Made by a program: the position numbers and the translations under genes. A stretch of 64,000 bases of DNA from an uncultured Treponema sp. (GTDB lineage Bacteria > Spirochaetota > Spirochaetia > Treponematales > Treponemataceae), in contig CAKZZO010000095.1 of assembly GCA_937885175.1 (NCBI GenBank), forward strand, positions 1 to 64,000. Reading direction: 5' to 3'. Below are positions 54,193-64,000 of this stretch, one piece after another. Below the pieces are notes generated by a model. That model ran no database searches and was not told where the DNA came from. It saw nothing but the letters and a program-made list of their open reading frames with translations. Every line of letters starts with the position of its first letter. Position 1 is the stretch's first letter.

Positions 54193-57100
54193 TATTCAGG
54201 ATTTTGACAGCCTTAAAATTAAGCTTGCATCCCCGGACACGATTCGTGCATGGTCTTATGGCGAGGTAAAAAAGCCTGAGACAATCAATTACCGCACGCT
54301 TCGCCCGGAGAGGGACGGTCTTTTCTGTGAAAAGATTTTCGGTACTACAAAAGAATGGGAATGCTACTGCGGTAAATTCAAGTCAATCCGCTACAAGGGT
54401 GTGATTTGCGACCGCTGTGGCGTTGAAGTTACGCACTTTAAGGTTCGCCGCGAGCGCACTGGTCACATTGAACTGGCTGCTCCGGTCAGCCACATCTGGT
54501 ACTACCGCTCAGTGCCTAGCCGCATGGGTCTGCTTTTGGACTTGCAGGTTACGGCTCTGCGCAGCGTTCTCTACTATGAAAAGTACATTGTTATTGATGC
54601 AGGTGAGACTGACCTCAAAAAGATGCAGCTTCTGACTGAAGATGAATACATCGAAGCACAGGAACGCTATGGACAGGCCTTTACCGCTGGTATGGGTGCA
54701 GAAGCAATCAAGACCTTGCTTGAAAACCTGAATCTTGACGAACTGGCCGCTGAACTTCGCGCAAAAATGGCGGAAAAAGGCGTAAAGAGCGACAAGAGAC
54801 TGCGTAAGCGCATCGAAATCGTAGAGAATTTCCGTTCCTCAGGCAACAAAGCCTCTTGGATGATTCTGGACGTTATCCCGGTTATTCCGCCGGATTTGCG
54901 CCCCATGGTACAGTTGGACGGTGGTCGTTTTGCAACATCTGACCTGAACGACCTGTATCGCCGTGTTTTGAACCGCAACAACCGTCTGCAGCGTTTGATT
55001 CAGCTTTCAGCACCGGACATCATTATCCGCAATGAAAAGCGCATGCTGCAGGAAGCAGTGGATGCATTGTTCGACAACTCAAAGCGTAAGCGAGTTGTAA
55101 AAGGTGCTTCAAACCGTCCGCTTAAATCTATCAGCGACATGCTCAAAGGTAAGCAGGGACGTTTCCGCCAGAACCTCCTCGGTAAGCGCGTTGACTACTC
55201 AGGCCGTTCCGTTATCGTTGTCGGCCCGGAACTCAAACTGTGGCAGTGTGGCCTTCCCACCAAGATGGCTCTGGAATTGTTCAAGCCTTTCATTATGAAG
55301 AAACTCGTCGATAAGGACGTTGTTTTCAATATCAAAAAAGCAAAGATGCTCGTTGAGTCTGAGGCTCCCGAAGTATTTGCCATTTTGGACGAAGTTGTTC
55401 GTGAGCATCCGGTTATGCTCAACCGTGCTCCGACTCTGCACCGTCTGGGTATTCAGGCATTTGAGCCTGTTTTGGTTGAAGGAAAGGCCCTTAAACTGCA
55501 CCCGCTGGCATGTAAGGCATTCAATGCTGACTTCGATGGTGACCAGATGGCTATCCACGTACCGCTGACTCAGGCGGCACAGATGGAATGCTGGACATTG
55601 ATGCTTTCAGCCCGCAACCTGCTTGACCCTGCAAACGGCAACACAATCGTTTATCCGTCTCAGGACATGGTTTTGGGTATCTACTATATGACTTCTGTAA
55701 AGCCCAACGCAATCGGCACTGGCAAACGCTTTTCATCTGTAGAAGAAGCGGCAATGGCTGCAGAAAGCGGAAATATTGAATGGCAGGCAGAAATCAAAGT
55801 GCCCGCTCCCAAGGATTCTTTTGACGAAGGCGTATTCAAGGCTGGTGATTTGATTGAAACAACTGCTGGTCGTCTGCGTTTTAACGAAGAAATGCCGGAA
55901 GCAGTGGGCTACGTCAATCAGCAGATGGGCGACAAAAAGCTCAAGAAGATGATTGAGGATGTCTACCACAAGCAGGGCCCTTGGCTGACAATCCAGATGC
56001 TGGATGCGGTCAAGGCATGCGGCTACAAAAATGCTACCTTCTTTGGCGCGACGCTTTCTATGGACGACATTCTTATTCCGGATGAAAAGAAGCCCATGGT
56101 TGATGAGGCAAACAAGCAGGTTGAAGAAATCGTCGGTCAGTACTCAAAGGGTACGATTACTGCAGAGGAACGCTACAACAAGGTAACGGATATCTGGCAA
56201 CGTACCAACGAAAAACTTACCGACATCATGTACAAGAACATGTCAAAGGATAAAGACGGTTTCAATACTATCTTTATGATGGCAAACTCTGGTGCCCGTG
56301 GTTCTAAGAAACAGATTTCTCAGCTGGCCGCTATGCGTGGTTTGATGGCAAAACCGAATGGCGACATCATCGAACTCCCTGTTCGTTCAAACTTCAAGGA
56401 AGGTCTTTCCGTTATTGAATACTTCATTTCTTCAAACGGTGCTCGTAAAGGTCTTACCGATACGGCTTTGAAGACCGCTGACGCAGGTTACATGACCCGC
56501 CGTCTGGTTGATGTTGCACAGGATGTCGTCATCAACGAAGAAGACTGTGGTACAATCAACGGTCTGGACTACACTGCAATCAAGAACGGCGATGAAATCA
56601 TCACACCGCTCAGAGACAGGATTGTGGGACACTTTACGATTGAACGCGTGGTGCATCCGGTTACTGGCGAGTTGATTTGCGATGTAAACGAATATATCAC
56701 GGAAGAACTGGCAGACCGCATTGATGAAGCCGGTGTGGAAAAAGTAAAACTCCGCACTGTTCTTACCTGTGAAGCAGAGCACGGTGTTTGCGTCAAATGT
56801 TACGGCAAGAACCTTGCCCGCAACAAATTGGTTGAAATCGGTGAGGCTGTGGGTGTTATCGCCGCCCAGTCAATCGGTCAGCCGGGTACTCAGCTTACGA
56901 TGCGTACATTCCACGTTGGTGGTACGGCATCTAAGGAAACTGAGGAAAACCGCATTCTGCTCAAGTACCCGATTATCGTCAATGATATGGAAGGTACGCA
57001 CGTTGAGACAAACGAAGGCTGGCTCTTTACCCGTAAGGGTACCATGACTGCAACCCGCATTATTGATACGCTCACGCTTGAAAAGGGTGACAAGGCTGCG

Positions 57101-58471
57101 GTAAAAGATGGCGATCCTGTTCTGAGAGGAGCAACCTTGATTAACCGCAAGGGTGGCGATGTCATTGCTAAAGAAAACGGACGCATTCTGGAAAAAGACG
57201 GTGTTCTCTACCTTATCAATGCAAAGCCTCAGGAAATCGAAATCTCCAACGGTTCAACGATTTTCGTAAAGGTTGGCGACATTGTAGAAACAGGCAAAGT
57301 TGTTGGTACATTCGATCCTTATTCAGAGCCGATTATTGCCGAAGTAGAAGGCTATGTCCACTTTGAAGACATTATTGCCGGTTCAACACTGGTTGAAGAT
57401 ATCGACCCCAACACGGGCAATGTGGAACGCAGCATCAGTGACTTGCACTTGGATACCAAGCAGCCGCGCATTTTGATTACCGATGAAGCAGGTAACGAAC
57501 TTGGCGGCTACTATCTGCCTGCAGGCGCAGTTCTGACGGTGGAAGACAAACAGCACGTTGATGCAGGCGTAACGCTGGCAAAGATTGCTATGGCTGCCGC
57601 AAAGTCAAACGATATTACTGGTGGTCTGCCCCGTGTTTCTGAACTCTTTGAAGCCCGCAAGCCTAAGATTCCCTCTGTGCTTTCTCAGATTGCTGGTACC
57701 GTTAAGTTCGGTAAGATTACAAAGGGCAAACGCTCTGTTATCGTAGAAGACTCATATGGTAAGCAGTTTGAACACCTGGTTCCGATGACGCGTCGTCTTT
57801 TGGTTCGCGATGGTGACCGTGTAAAGGCTGGCGAAGCATTGTGTGATGGATCTCCAGACGCACACGACATTCTTGCAATCCTTGGCGAAAATGCCCTGCA
57901 GAATTACCTTATGGATGAAATCCAGCAGGTTTACAATGCCCAGGGTGTATCTATTGATGACAAGCACATCGGTGTTATCGTGCGCCAGATGCTCCGCAAG
58001 GTAGAAATCGTGGCCGTTGGTGATTCACGCTTTATCTTTGGACAGCAGGTTGACAAATACCACTTCCACGAAGAGAACAAGCGTGTTATCGCAGAAGGTG
58101 GACAGCCCGCAGTTGCCCGCCCCATGTTCCAGGGTATCACAAAGGCTGCTCTGGCAACCGACTCCTTCATTTCTGCATCTTCCTTCCAGGAGACCACACG
58201 CGTTCTTACGAATGCGGCAATCTCTGGAGCAACGGACAGCCTGCATGGTCTGAAGGAAAACGTCATTATCGGTCACATGATTCCTGCTGGTACTGGTATC
58301 CGCAATTATCGCAATGTCAAACTCTTTGACCGCGGTGACAATGACTTGGATATCGAAATGGAAGAAATCCTTGAGCGCCGCCGCCAGGAACGCGAAGCCG
58401 AACTTGCTTTGGCTCGCGAACCTCTGATGACCGAATCTACATCAGCCGTGTCAGAAGGTGACGATCAGTAA
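54185..58471 (+). CDS. rpoC: RNA polymerase beta-prime subunit
   Basis: A 1428-residue RpoC. N-terminal zinc-binding Cys residues appear in CYCGKFK and CDRCGVE; the catalytic Mg-binding [10 protein letters not shown] is present; the second zinc site includes [13 protein letters not shown]; the bridge helix/trigger loop region contains [19 protein letters not shown] 54185 begins the conserved [17 protein letters not shown]. Short acidic/Ser tail at the end. Confidence 0.97.
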   Translation: MRDIQDFDSLKIKLASPDTIRAWSYGEVKKPETINYRTLRPERDGLFCEKIFGTTKEWECYCGKFKSIRYKGVICDRCGVEVTHFKVRRERTGHIELAAPVSHIWYYRSVPSRMGLLLDLQVTALRSVLYYEKYIVIDAGETDLKKMQLLTEDEYIEAQERYGQAFTAGMGAEAIKTLLENLNLDELAAELRAKMAEKGVKSDKRLRKRIEIVENFRSSGNKASWMILDVIPVIPPDLRPMVQLDGGRFATSDLNDLYRRVLNRNNRLQRLIQLSAPDIIIRNEKRMLQEAVDALFDNSKRKRVVKGASNRPLKSISDMLKGKQGRFRQNLLGKRVDYSGRSVIVVGPELKLWQCGLPTKMALELFKPFIMKKLVDKDVVFNIKKAKMLVESEAPEVFAILDEVVREHPVMLNRAPTLHRLGIQAFEPVLVEGKALKLHPLACKAFNADFDGDQMAIHVPLTQAAQMECWTLMLSARNLLDPANGNTIVYPSQDMVLGIYYMTSVKPNAIGTGKRFSSVEEAAMAAESGNIEWQAEIKVPAPKDSFDEGVFKAGDLIETTAGRLRFNEEMPEAVGYVNQQMGDKKLKKMIEDVYHKQGPWLTIQMLDAVKACGYKNATFFGATLSMDDILIPDEKKPMVDEANKQVEEIVGQYSKGTITAEERYNKVTDIWQRTNEKLTDIMYKNMSKDKDGFNTIFMMANSGARGSKKQISQLAAMRGLMAKPNGDIIELPVRSNFKEGLSVIEYFISSNGARKGLTDTALKTADAGYMTRRLVDVAQDVVINEEDCGTINGLDYTAIKNGDEIITPLRDRIVGHFTIERVVHPVTGELICDVNEYITEELADRIDEAGVEKVKLRTVLTCEAEHGVCVKCYGKNLARNKLVEIGEAVGVIAAQSIGQPGTQLTMRTFHVGGTASKETEENRILLKYPIIVNDMEGTHVETNEGWLFTRKGTMTATRIIDTLTLEKGDKAAVKDGDPVLRGATLINRKGGDVIAKENGRILEKDGVLYLINAKPQEIEISNGSTIFVKVGDIVETGKVVGTFDPYSEPIIAEVEGYVHFEDIIAGSTLVEDIDPNTGNVERSISDLHLDTKQPRILITDEAGNELGGYYLPAGAVLTVEDKQHVDAGVTLAKIAMAAAKSNDITGGLPRVSELFEARKPKIPSVLSQIAGTVKFGKITKGKRSVIVEDSYGKQFEHLVPMTRRLLVRDGDRVKAGEALCDGSPDAHDILAILGENALQNYLMDEIQQVYNAQGVSIDDKHIGVIVRQMLRKVEIVAVGDSRFIFGQQVDKYHFHEENKRVIAEGGQPAVARPMFQGITKAALATDSFISASSFQETTRVLTNAAISGATDSLHGLKENVIIGHMIPAGTGIRNYRNVKLFDRGDNDLDIEMEEILERRRQEREAELALAREPLMTESTSAVSEGDDQ

Positions 58472-58477
58472 GACAAG

Positions 58478-58520
58478 ATTGCGCTGACGGACATGCTTAC
58501 TTGTTCGTCAGTGTAATTTT
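58478..58520 (+). terminator. Terminator after rpoC
   Basis: ATTGCGCTGACG (58478-58489) pairs with CGTCAGTGTAAT (58506-58517), extended inward by GACA/TGTT, loop 8 nt, followed by TTTT. It divides rpoBC from the rpsL promoter. Confidence 0.75.
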
Positions 58521-58534
58521 ATGCATGAATTCCC

Positions 58535-58563
58535 TTGAATTCATTTTCTGAATTCAATACAAT
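58535..58563 (+). promoter_or_regulatory. rpsL-rpsG promoter overlaid by an inverted repeat
   Basis: TTGAAT (58535-58540), 17-bp spacer, TACAAT (58558-58563), +1 near 58570. TTGAATTC (58535-58542) and GAATTCAA (58550-58557) are perfect inverted repeats with a 7-bp gap, occupying the -35 and the whole spacer. A DNA-binding protein there would block polymerase. Confidence 0.65.
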
Positions 58564-58646
58564 GTTAAAACCTATCGCACTTTGGGTTTAGTGCGAGGAT
58601 TTTGTCCGGAGTGCTGGCCGGCAAACTAATAGGAGACAAAAAGGCA

Positions 58647-59021
58647 ATGCCTACAATTAACCAACTTATTCGTAAAGGAAGACAGTCTCTGGCAAACCAG
58701 ACAAAAGCTCCCGCGCTTGAGTCTTGCCCGCAGAAACGCGGTGTTTGCACACGTGTTATGACTGTTACTCCGAAAAAACCGAACTCTGCTCTCCGTAAGG
58801 TAGCTCGTGTTCGCTTGTCAAATGGAATTGAAGTGACTGCATACATTCCCGGTATCGGACATAACTTGCAGGAACACTCAGTTGTTCTTATCCGTGGTGG
58901 TCGTGTAAAAGATCTTCCTGGTGTGCGCTATCACATCATCCGCGGTACAAAAGATGCACTTGGCGTAGACGGACGCAAACGCGCTCGCTCAAAGTACGGT
59001 GCAAAGAAGCCGAAGGCTTAA
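58647..59021 (+). CDS. rpsL: Ribosomal protein S12
   Basis: A 124-residue S12. [15 protein letters not shown] carries the Lys (E. coli 43) and [13 protein letters not shown] the second Lys (88) at which streptomycin-resistance changes occur; both are wild type. ATG 58647 begins the conserved [11 protein letters not shown]; an upstream in-frame extension is rejected. Confidence 0.96.
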   Translation: MPTINQLIRKGRQSLANQTKAPALESCPQKRGVCTRVMTVTPKKPNSALRKVARVRLSNGIEVTAYIPGIGHNLQEHSVVLIRGGRVKDLPGVRYHIIRGTKDALGVDGRKRARSKYGAKKPKA

Positions 59022-59044
59022 TCTGGGAATAATAGGAGAATACC

Positions 59045-59515
59045 ATGGGAAGACATAAGAAATCCGTAAACCGTCCTATTGTACCTGATGCAAAATACAA
59101 CAGCCCGGTTATCACGAAATTCGTCACACGCATGATGCTGGACGGAAAGAAAGATACTTGTACGAAAATTATCTACGAAGCTATGGACAAACTGAAAGAG
59201 AAGACTAATCAGGATCCTCTGGAAGTGTTCAACAAGGCTTTGGACAACGTAAAGCCGTTGGTAGAAGTTAAGAGCCGCCGCGTTGGTGGTGCAACCTATC
59301 AGGTGCCGATTGAGATTCGTGACAGCCGCCGCGAAGCCCTTGCAATGCGCTGGATTATCGCAGCAGCACGCAGTCGTTCAGGTCACGGTATGGCTGATAC
59401 GCTCGCTTCTGAACTGATTGATGCATTCAACAACACTGGTTCTGCATTCAAGAAGAAGGAAGATACCCATAAGATGGCAGAGGCAAACAAGGCTTTTGCT
59501 CACTATCGTTGGTAA
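59045..59515 (+). CDS. rpsG: Ribosomal protein S7
   Basis: A 156-residue S7, binding the 3' major domain of 16S rRNA. VTRMMLDGKKDTCTKIIYEA and SRRVGGATYQVPIEI are typical. AGGAG precedes the ATG. It is followed by a terminator rather than fusA, so fusA is separate and tuf has its own unit. Confidence 0.96.
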   Translation: MGRHKKSVNRPIVPDAKYNSPVITKFVTRMMLDGKKDTCTKIIYEAMDKLKEKTNQDPLEVFNKALDNVKPLVEVKSRRVGGATYQVPIEIRDSRREALAMRWIIAAARSRSGHGMADTLASELIDAFNNTGSAFKKKEDTHKMAEANKAFAHYRW

Positions 59516-59585
59516 GGAGTATTCGCAAAAACATCCTGTTTTTGCGAAACCCGACGGCAGAAAACTTGCCTTCATCTGCTTATGA

Positions 59586-59609
59586 CCCGCCATCCGTGGC
59601 GGGGTTTTT
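59586..59609 (+). terminator. Terminator after rpsG
   Basis: CCCGCCA (59586-59592), loop TCCG, TGGCGGG (59597-59603), then a T-rich run. Strong intrinsic terminator. Confidence 0.9.
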
Positions 59610-59642
59610 ATTTATTTTTTTTCAAATTCGTTTGAATTCCCC

Positions 59643-59671
59643 TTGAACAATCTTTCTAAATTTTGTATAAA
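59643..59671 (+). promoter_or_regulatory. Predicted promoter of the tuf leader / ncRNA
   Basis: TTGAAC (59643-59648), 17-bp spacer, TATAAA (59666-59671), +1 near 59678. GAATTCCCC directly precedes the -35, nearly identical to GAATTCCC before the rpsL -35. Confidence 0.6.
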
Positions 59672-59677
59672 AGAGTA

Positions 59678-60020
59678 CACTCTTTATCTTCGGATAATCT
59701 GTGCTTTTATAGGGTTCTTTGATAGTCAGGCGGACTTGGGAGGTCCGGTGCACACCGTAAAGTTAGCCGCGGGTGAAGATATGGCGGTTTTCAGGTGGGT
59801 GCAACCCTTGATTTGCAGGTACCTGTCGTTGGCAGTATCTATAATAAGACGATTGAGTCAAGGCGTTCCTGAATGTAAGTTGCTTTCAGTGACTTACGGA
59901 GTTCCGGATGCTACATCGGTCGTCAAGGTGAAATTGATGATGTTCGGTAGCAGGAACCAGGATGTTCCGAAAGAGATGGAATGTCTGACTGCTGCAAATC
60001 GTCTTTATCAGTTTCATACA
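59678..60020 (+). ncRNA. Structured RNA upstream of tuf (leader or independent ncRNA)
   Basis: A region of over 340 nt with many complementary segments. A closing helix AAGACGATT/AATCGTCTT (59846-59854 with 59997-60005) encloses GTTCCTG/CAGGAAC (59865-59871 with 59951-59957), itself enclosing hairpins GTAAGT/ACTTAC, GATG/CATC and CGTCAA/TTGATG; beside it stands GATGTTCC/GGAATGTC (59961-59968 with 59978-59985). Near the 5' end TTATC-TTCG-GATAA (59684-59697) is a C(UUCG)G tetraloop hairpin, and CGGACT/GGTCCG lies at 59731-59747. No RNase P or tmRNA consensus was found. Confidence 0.6.
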
Positions 60021-60071
60021 TTAGTGTGTTGCGAATGAACTTTTTTCAGTGGAAAAGAGCTTCGTTCTGGC

Positions 60072-60100
60072 TTAAAGTGCATCACATATATATTTAAAAT
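60072..60100 (+). promoter_or_regulatory. Possible second promoter for tuf
   Basis: TTAAAG (60072-60077), 17-bp spacer, TAAAAT (60095-60100), +1 near 60107, leaving a 31-nt leader with AAGGAG before tuf. If used, the upstream structured RNA would be separable from tuf mRNA. Confidence 0.4.
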
Positions 60101-60137
60101 GCCGAAGTAAGGAAACTGTCGGCAAGGAGAAACAAAC

Positions 60138-61325
60138 ATGGCAAAGGAGAAGTTCAACAGAACTAAACCCCACATGAACGTTGGAACCATCGGTCACGTT
60201 GACCATGGTAAGACCACTCTGTCTGCTGCTATTACAATGCACTGTGCAAAGAAGTACGGCGACAAGGCTCTCAAGTATGACGAAATCGACAACGCGCCGG
60301 AAGAGAAGGCTCGTGGTATTACTATCAACACTCGTCACCTGGAGTATCAGTCAGACAAGCGCCACTACGCACACATCGACTGCCCGGGACACGCTGACTA
60401 CATCAAGAACATGATTACTGGTGCTGCCCAGATGGACGGTGCTATTCTCGTTGTTTCTGCTCCGGACTCAGTTATGCCGCAGACTCGTGAGCACCTTCTG
60501 CTCGCACGTCAGGTTGGCGTTCCCAAGATTATCGTCTTCTTGAACAAAGTTGACCTGGTTGATGATCCTGACCTGCTTGAACTGGTTGTTGAGGAAGTTA
60601 AGGACACTATCAAGGAATACGGTTTTGACGAAAATACTCCGATTATCCAGGGTTCAGCATTCAAGGCTCTGGCTGACGGTGCTACTGCGGAAGACACCAA
60701 GTGTATCGATGACCTGCTTGAGGCTATGGATACATGGTTCGATGATCCCAAGCGTGAAGAAGACAAGCCCTTCTTGATGCCGATTGAAGACATCTTCACG
60801 ATTTCTGGTCGTGGTACTGTTGTTACTGGACGTATCGAACGCGGTATCGTTAAGATGGCTGACGCTGTTGAAATCGTTGGTATCCGCCCGACGCAGAACA
60901 CAACTGTTACTGGTATCGAAATGTTCCAGAAGACTTTGGACGAAGGTATGGCTGGTGATAACGTTGGTATCCTTCTCCGCGGCATTGAAAAGAAAGACGT
61001 GGAGCGCGGTCAGGTTCTGGCTGCTCCGGGAACTATCCACCCGCACACCAAGTTCGAAGCACAGATTTACGTTCTGTCAAAGGATGAAGGTGGACGCCAC
61101 AGCCCCTTCTTCTCAGGCTATCGTCCTCAGTTCTACTTCCGTACAACTGATATCACCGGTACTGTTGAACTGCCGGCTGGTACAGAAATGGTCAATCCGG
61201 GCGACAACACCAAGATTATTGGTACTCTGATTCACCCGATTGCTATGGATGAAGGTCTGAAACTGGCTATTCGCGAGGGTGGTCACACAATCGCTTCTGG
61301 TCAGGTTACTAAGATTATCGAATAG
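60138..61325 (+). CDS. tuf: Elongation factor Tu
   Basis: A 395-residue EF-Tu. GTPase motifs: [26 protein letters not shown]; domains 2 and 3 are complete and end VTKIIE. AAGGAG at 60125-60130 is the ribosome binding site. In this genome tuf heads the S10 operon instead of following rpsG and fusA, an arrangement known in treponemes. Confidence 0.97.
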   Translation: MAKEKFNRTKPHMNVGTIGHVDHGKTTLSAAITMHCAKKYGDKALKYDEIDNAPEEKARGITINTRHLEYQSDKRHYAHIDCPGHADYIKNMITGAAQMDGAILVVSAPDSVMPQTREHLLLARQVGVPKIIVFLNKVDLVDDPDLLELVVEEVKDTIKEYGFDENTPIIQGSAFKALADGATAEDTKCIDDLLEAMDTWFDDPKREEDKPFLMPIEDIFTISGRGTVVTGRIERGIVKMADAVEIVGIRPTQNTTVTGIEMFQKTLDEGMAGDNVGILLRGIEKKDVERGQVLAAPGTIHPHTKFEAQIYVLSKDEGGRHSPFFSGYRPQFYFRTTDITGTVELPAGTEMVNPGDNTKIIGTLIHPIAMDEGLKLAIREGGHTIASGQVTKIIE

Positions 61326-61344
61326 TTTTATTTGGTTTATGGAT

Positions 61345-61378
61345 AAACGGGTACGGCTCCGGTTGTGCCCGTTTTGTT
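61345..61378 (+). terminator. Attenuator-like terminator between tuf and rpsJ
   Basis: AAACGGGTAC (61345-61354) pairs with GTGCCCGTTT (61365-61374), 10-bp stem, 10-nt loop, followed by TTTGTTT. It would reduce, not abolish, read-through into rpsJ. Confidence 0.65.
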
Positions 61379-61396
61379 TCCTGGAGGAATATTTTA

Positions 61397-61705
61397 ATGG
61401 CTAACGAAAAGATTCGTGTCAGACTTCGTGCATATGATGTAGAACTGATCGATCAGAGTGCAAAAGCCATCGTGCAGACTGTTCAGAAAGCAGGTGCTAA
61501 GGTTTCAGGCCCGATCCCGCTTCCGACCAGAATCAACAAGGTTACTGTTCTGCGCTCACCCCACGTCAACAAGAAGTCACGTGAGCAGTTTGAAATGAGA
61601 ACACACAAACGGTTGATTGACATCTTGAATCCTTCTACAGATGTAATGGATTCACTGATGAAACTTGAACTGCCTGCCGGTGTGGATGTAGAAATTAAGC
61701 AGTAA
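61397..61705 (+). CDS. rpsJ: Ribosomal protein S10
   Basis: A 102-residue S10 (NusE), also a NusG partner in transcription antitermination. [20 protein letters not shown] and the loop [20 protein letters not shown] are conserved. GGAGG precedes ATG 61397. Confidence 0.96.
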   Translation: MANEKIRVRLRAYDVELIDQSAKAIVQTVQKAGAKVSGPIPLPTRINKVTVLRSPHVNKKSREQFEMRTHKRLIDILNPSTDVMDSLMKLELPAGVDVEIKQ

Positions 61706-61822
61706 GATTGCGTTGCGTTGCAACAGGTCTTGCTGTAATAAAACAGTACGGTCCCCTATGGATCGGGGATGGCGGCTGAATAGAGAAGGACTGCAAGGTC
61801 TTTCTGTAGGAGAAAAGTCAGA

Positions 61823-62443
61823 ATGAAAGGTCTGATAGCAAAAAAAGTAGGAATGACACAGATTTTCGACGAAAACGGCAACCTGACACCAGTAACCGTG
61901 ATCCACGTCGAGCCGAACACTGTTGTTGCTACAAAAACAAAGGAAGCTAACGGATATGATGCTGTTGTTCTCGGTCTTGAAGATTTGAAAGAATCAAAAG
62001 TGAACAAGGCATACAAGGGTCAGTTTCCTGAAAACATTTCACCGAAGCGTCATCTGAAAGAATTCAGAGACTTCGAGAAAGAGGTTGCAGTTGGTGACCA
62101 GATTGGTCTTGAACTCTTTGAAAAGACATCATTTGTCGATGTTACCGCAACTTCAAAAGGTAAGGGATTCCAGGGTGTTATGAAACGCTGGGGCTTCCAT
62201 GGTGGACGTGCAACGCACGGTTCTAAATTCCATCGTGAGCCGGGCGGAACAGGAAATTGTACGACACCTGGACACAGCATGAAAAACATCAAGATGCCGG
62301 GACGTATGGGTTTTGAACGTGTAACAGTACAGAACCTTAAGATTGTTAAGATTGATCCTGAGCTGAAGGTAGTTATGGTTCGCGGGGCTGTCCCGGGAGT
62401 AAAAGATTGCACGCTGATTATCAAGTCTGCGGTTAAGAAGTAA
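61823..62443 (+). CDS. rplC: Ribosomal protein L3
   Basis: A 206-residue L3. KVGMTQIFDENGN at the N-terminus and the conserved GGRATHGSKFHREPGGTG extension that reaches toward the peptidyl transferase centre are present. The 117-nt spacer from rpsJ contains a TCCCC/GGGGA hairpin near 61753-61769. Confidence 0.96.
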   Translation: MKGLIAKKVGMTQIFDENGNLTPVTVIHVEPNTVVATKTKEANGYDAVVLGLEDLKESKVNKAYKGQFPENISPKRHLKEFRDFEKEVAVGDQIGLELFEKTSFVDVTATSKGKGFQGVMKRWGFHGGRATHGSKFHREPGGTGNCTTPGHSMKNIKMPGRMGFERVTVQNLKIVKIDPELKVVMVRGAVPGVKDCTLIIKSAVKK

Positions 62444-62458
62444 GGTCGAGGGAATACG

Positions 62459-63097
62459 ATGGAAAAGAAAGTTTATTCAATCGATGGTAAAGAACTCCGC
62501 ACGATTACACTTGATGATACCGTGTTCGGTCTTCCGGTAAATGAGGATGTCATTTACTACGCCATCACGAACGAATTGGCAAACAAGCGTGTTGGTACTG
62601 CATGCACAAAGACTCGCTCAGAAGTGCATGGTTCAAACGCTAAGCCGTACAAGCAGAAGGGAACTGGTCACGCTCGCCGTGGTGATAAAAAATCACCAAT
62701 TAACGTAGGTGGCGGTACAATTTTTGGACCGAAGCCGCGTGATTTCAGCTATTCCATTCCGAAGAAAGAAAAGCGTCTTGCTATGAAATCAATTCTGTCT
62801 TTGCAGGCTCAGAGCGACAGACTGACTGTCGTGGAAGATTTCACAGTGGACAGCGGAAAGACAAAGGATTTGGTAAAAATCCTGAACAACTTTGCAAAAG
62901 ATGAGCGAACTGTAATCATCCTCAAGGATGACGACAAGAAGATTAAGCAGGCTGGGCGTAATATTCGCAACCTGTATTTCCTGTCATACAACCGCTTGCG
63001 CGCACATGATCTCTTCTACGGACGCAAGGTCATCCTGTTGGAAGGTGCGGCAAAGAATCTTTCTGATTTCTATAAAGTAGAAGAGGAGGCTAAATAA
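62459..63097 (+). CDS. rplD: Ribosomal protein L4
   Basis: A 212-residue L4. The exit-tunnel loop region KPYKQKGTGHARRGDKKSP and the core strand following it are conserved. L4 represses the S10 operon in E. coli by binding the leader; whether it acts on the tuf leader here is unknown. Its stop overlaps the rplW ATG (TAATG). Confidence 0.95.
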   Translation: MEKKVYSIDGKELRTITLDDTVFGLPVNEDVIYYAITNELANKRVGTACTKTRSEVHGSNAKPYKQKGTGHARRGDKKSPINVGGGTIFGPKPRDFSYSIPKKEKRLAMKSILSLQAQSDRLTVVEDFTVDSGKTKDLVKILNNFAKDERTVIILKDDDKKIKQAGRNIRNLYFLSYNRLRAHDLFYGRKVILLEGAAKNLSDFYKVEEEAK

Positions 63098-63393
63098 TGA
63101 GCGATTTGTCAAATATGAACGATGTTCTTATTCAGCCGGTACTGTCTGAAAAAGCTACTGCGCTCCGCGAGCAGAACAAGTATGTGTTCAAGGTAGCATC
63201 TGATGCCACAAAGACTCAGATTAAAGAAGCAGTATCAAAGCTCTTCAATGTTAAAGTTGTGAACTGCACAACAATCAATGTTTTTGGCAAGATGAAGCGT
63301 CTCCGCGGAAGACCCGGAAGAACTGCCAGCTGGAAGAAGGCGATTGTTCGTCTCGCTCCCGGTGAAACGATTAAGGTATTCGAGGGCGTTTAA
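63097..63393 (+). CDS. rplW: Ribosomal protein L23
   Basis: A 98-residue L23, at the tunnel exit where SRP and trigger factor dock. VLIQPVLSEKATALREQNKY and the loop KMKRLRGRPGRTASWKKAIV are typical. It overlaps rplD by one base. Confidence 0.95.
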   Translation: MSDLSNMNDVLIQPVLSEKATALREQNKYVFKVASDATKTQIKEAVSKLFNVKVVNCTTINVFGKMKRLRGRPGRTASWKKAIVRLAPGETIKVFEGV

Positions 63394-63418
63394 GCCTTCG
63401 TAAATTAAGGGGAACCAG

Positions 63419-64000
63419 ATGGCTCTTAAAGTTTTTAAACCATACACTGCGGGTACTCGTAACCGCATTGATTTGGTAAGAGAAGAACTGACAACCGATA
63501 AACCCGAAAAAAGTCTGGTATCAGGTCTTAAGTCAAACGGTGGACGTGGCCAGGGCGGACGTATTTCTGTGCGTCACCAGGGCGGCGGACACAAAAGAAA
63601 GTATCGTGTAATTGACTTCAAGCGCAATAAGCACGGCATTCCCGGAACGGTCAAGACAATTGAATATGATCCGAACCGCAGTGCAAATATCGCTCTGATT
63701 GCTTATGCAGATGGCGAAAAGCGCTATATTATCGCTCCGAAAGGACTGGTAGTTGGTCAGAAAGTTATGTCAGGTGAAAATGCGACTCCGACTGTCGGAA
63801 ATGCATTGCCTTTGGAAGCAATTCCGGTAGGTTTCACAGTACATAACATCGAGTTGACACTTGGTCGTGGCGGACAGCTTGCTCGTTCTGCCGGTGCAAG
63901 TGCTTTGGTGGCTGCAAAAGACGGTGAATATGTTGTTATCCGTCTGCCTTCAAGCGAAACTCGCCGTGTGCTTGGCAAATGCTATGCTACAATCGGTGTT
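63419..64000 (+). CDS. rplB: Ribosomal protein L2, 5' part (cut by window end)
   Basis: The first 194 codons of L2 are present, with RNA-binding segments [17 protein letters not shown] and [20 protein letters not shown] precedes ATG 63419. The remaining C-terminal part, including the peptidyl transferase-proximal His, lies beyond base 64000. Confidence 0.95.
   Translation, partial: MALKVFKPYTAGTRNRIDLVREELTTDKPEKSLVSGLKSNGGRGQGGRISVRHQGGGHKRKYRVIDFKRNKHGIPGTVKTIEYDPNRSANIALIAYADGEKRYIIAPKGLVVGQKVMSGENATPTVGNALPLEAIPVGFTVHNIELTLGRGGQLARSAGASALVAAKDGEYVVIRLPSSETRRVLGKCYATIGV

Noticed and set aside
59678..60020. RNase P RNA or tmRNA
   Set aside because: The RNase P core (GAGGAAAGTCC) and the tmRNA tRNA-like 3' end are absent.
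59781..60038. Open frame of 86 codons (or 131 from a TTG at 59643) before tuf
   Set aside because: No recognisable domain, unusual composition, and the DNA is dense in complementary segments as expected for structured RNA. Kept as the rival explanation of that region.
1..64000. CRISPR arrays, insertion sequences, prophage or toxin-antitoxin loci
   Set aside because: No regularly spaced repeats, transposase, integrase or typical small two-gene toxin modules were seen.

Overview
The window comes from a spirochaete, most probably a host-associated Treponema with intermediate GC. The evidence is gene content and order: rpmG-secE-nusG-rplKAJL-rpoBC-rpsL-rpsG, then tuf at the head of an S10 operon (tuf-rpsJ-rplCDWB); a fused ispDF beside a CarD-type regulator; a very large N-terminally anchored coiled-coil protein of a kind described from spirochaetes; a PPi-PFK-like phosphofructokinase; and many exported TPR proteins. 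No mobile element, CRISPR array, rRNA gene or phage gene was found.

Layout. 1-4.4 kb: lipid genes (fabG, fabZ, a flavoprotein, plsC, a patatin lipase) and a LysE-type exporter. 4.5-9.1 kb: one 1524-residue two-domain 2-hydroxyacyl-CoA dehydratase activase-like protein. 9.1-16.7 kb: an envelope block of three exported proteins of unknown function, a membrane diguanylate cyclase and ExbB-ExbD-TonB. 16.7-23.1 kb: HAD phosphatase, giant coiled-coil protein, ispDF and carD. 23.1-33.0 kb: DEAD-box helicase, orphan PTS IIC, hisHF, RecQ-like helicase, phosphofructokinase, glycosidase. 33-42.3 kb: an anchored unknown protein, a TPR lipoprotein, a TraB-family protein and a complete TolC/HlyD/MacB-type exporter. 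42.3-46.6 kb: radA, a NusG-II protein, an ATP-grasp enzyme and serine acetyltransferase. 46.7-64 kb: the transcription/translation cluster, cut off inside rplB.

The most interesting signals lie between and in front of genes. (1) At least seven genes (starts 10626, 16746, 23072, 28052, 34969, 37764, 44189) have a sigma70-like promoter whose predicted transcription start falls 0-2 nt before the ATG, with no Shine-Dalgarno; other genes in the window have ordinary ribosome binding sites. This implies a sizeable leaderless class. (2) carD and the divergent DEAD-box gene appear to share one palindromic -35 hexamer with exact 17-bp spacers on both sides. (3) A roughly 460-nt untranslated stretch before tuf folds by hand into a multi-branched RNA. 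(4) An independent small RNA with its own consensus promoter and terminator sits at 45662-45760. (5) The rpsL promoter is overlaid by a perfect inverted repeat, and the phosphofructokinase promoter is preceded by five near-phased A-tracts.

All family assignments rest on motif reading only; no database search or folding program was run.
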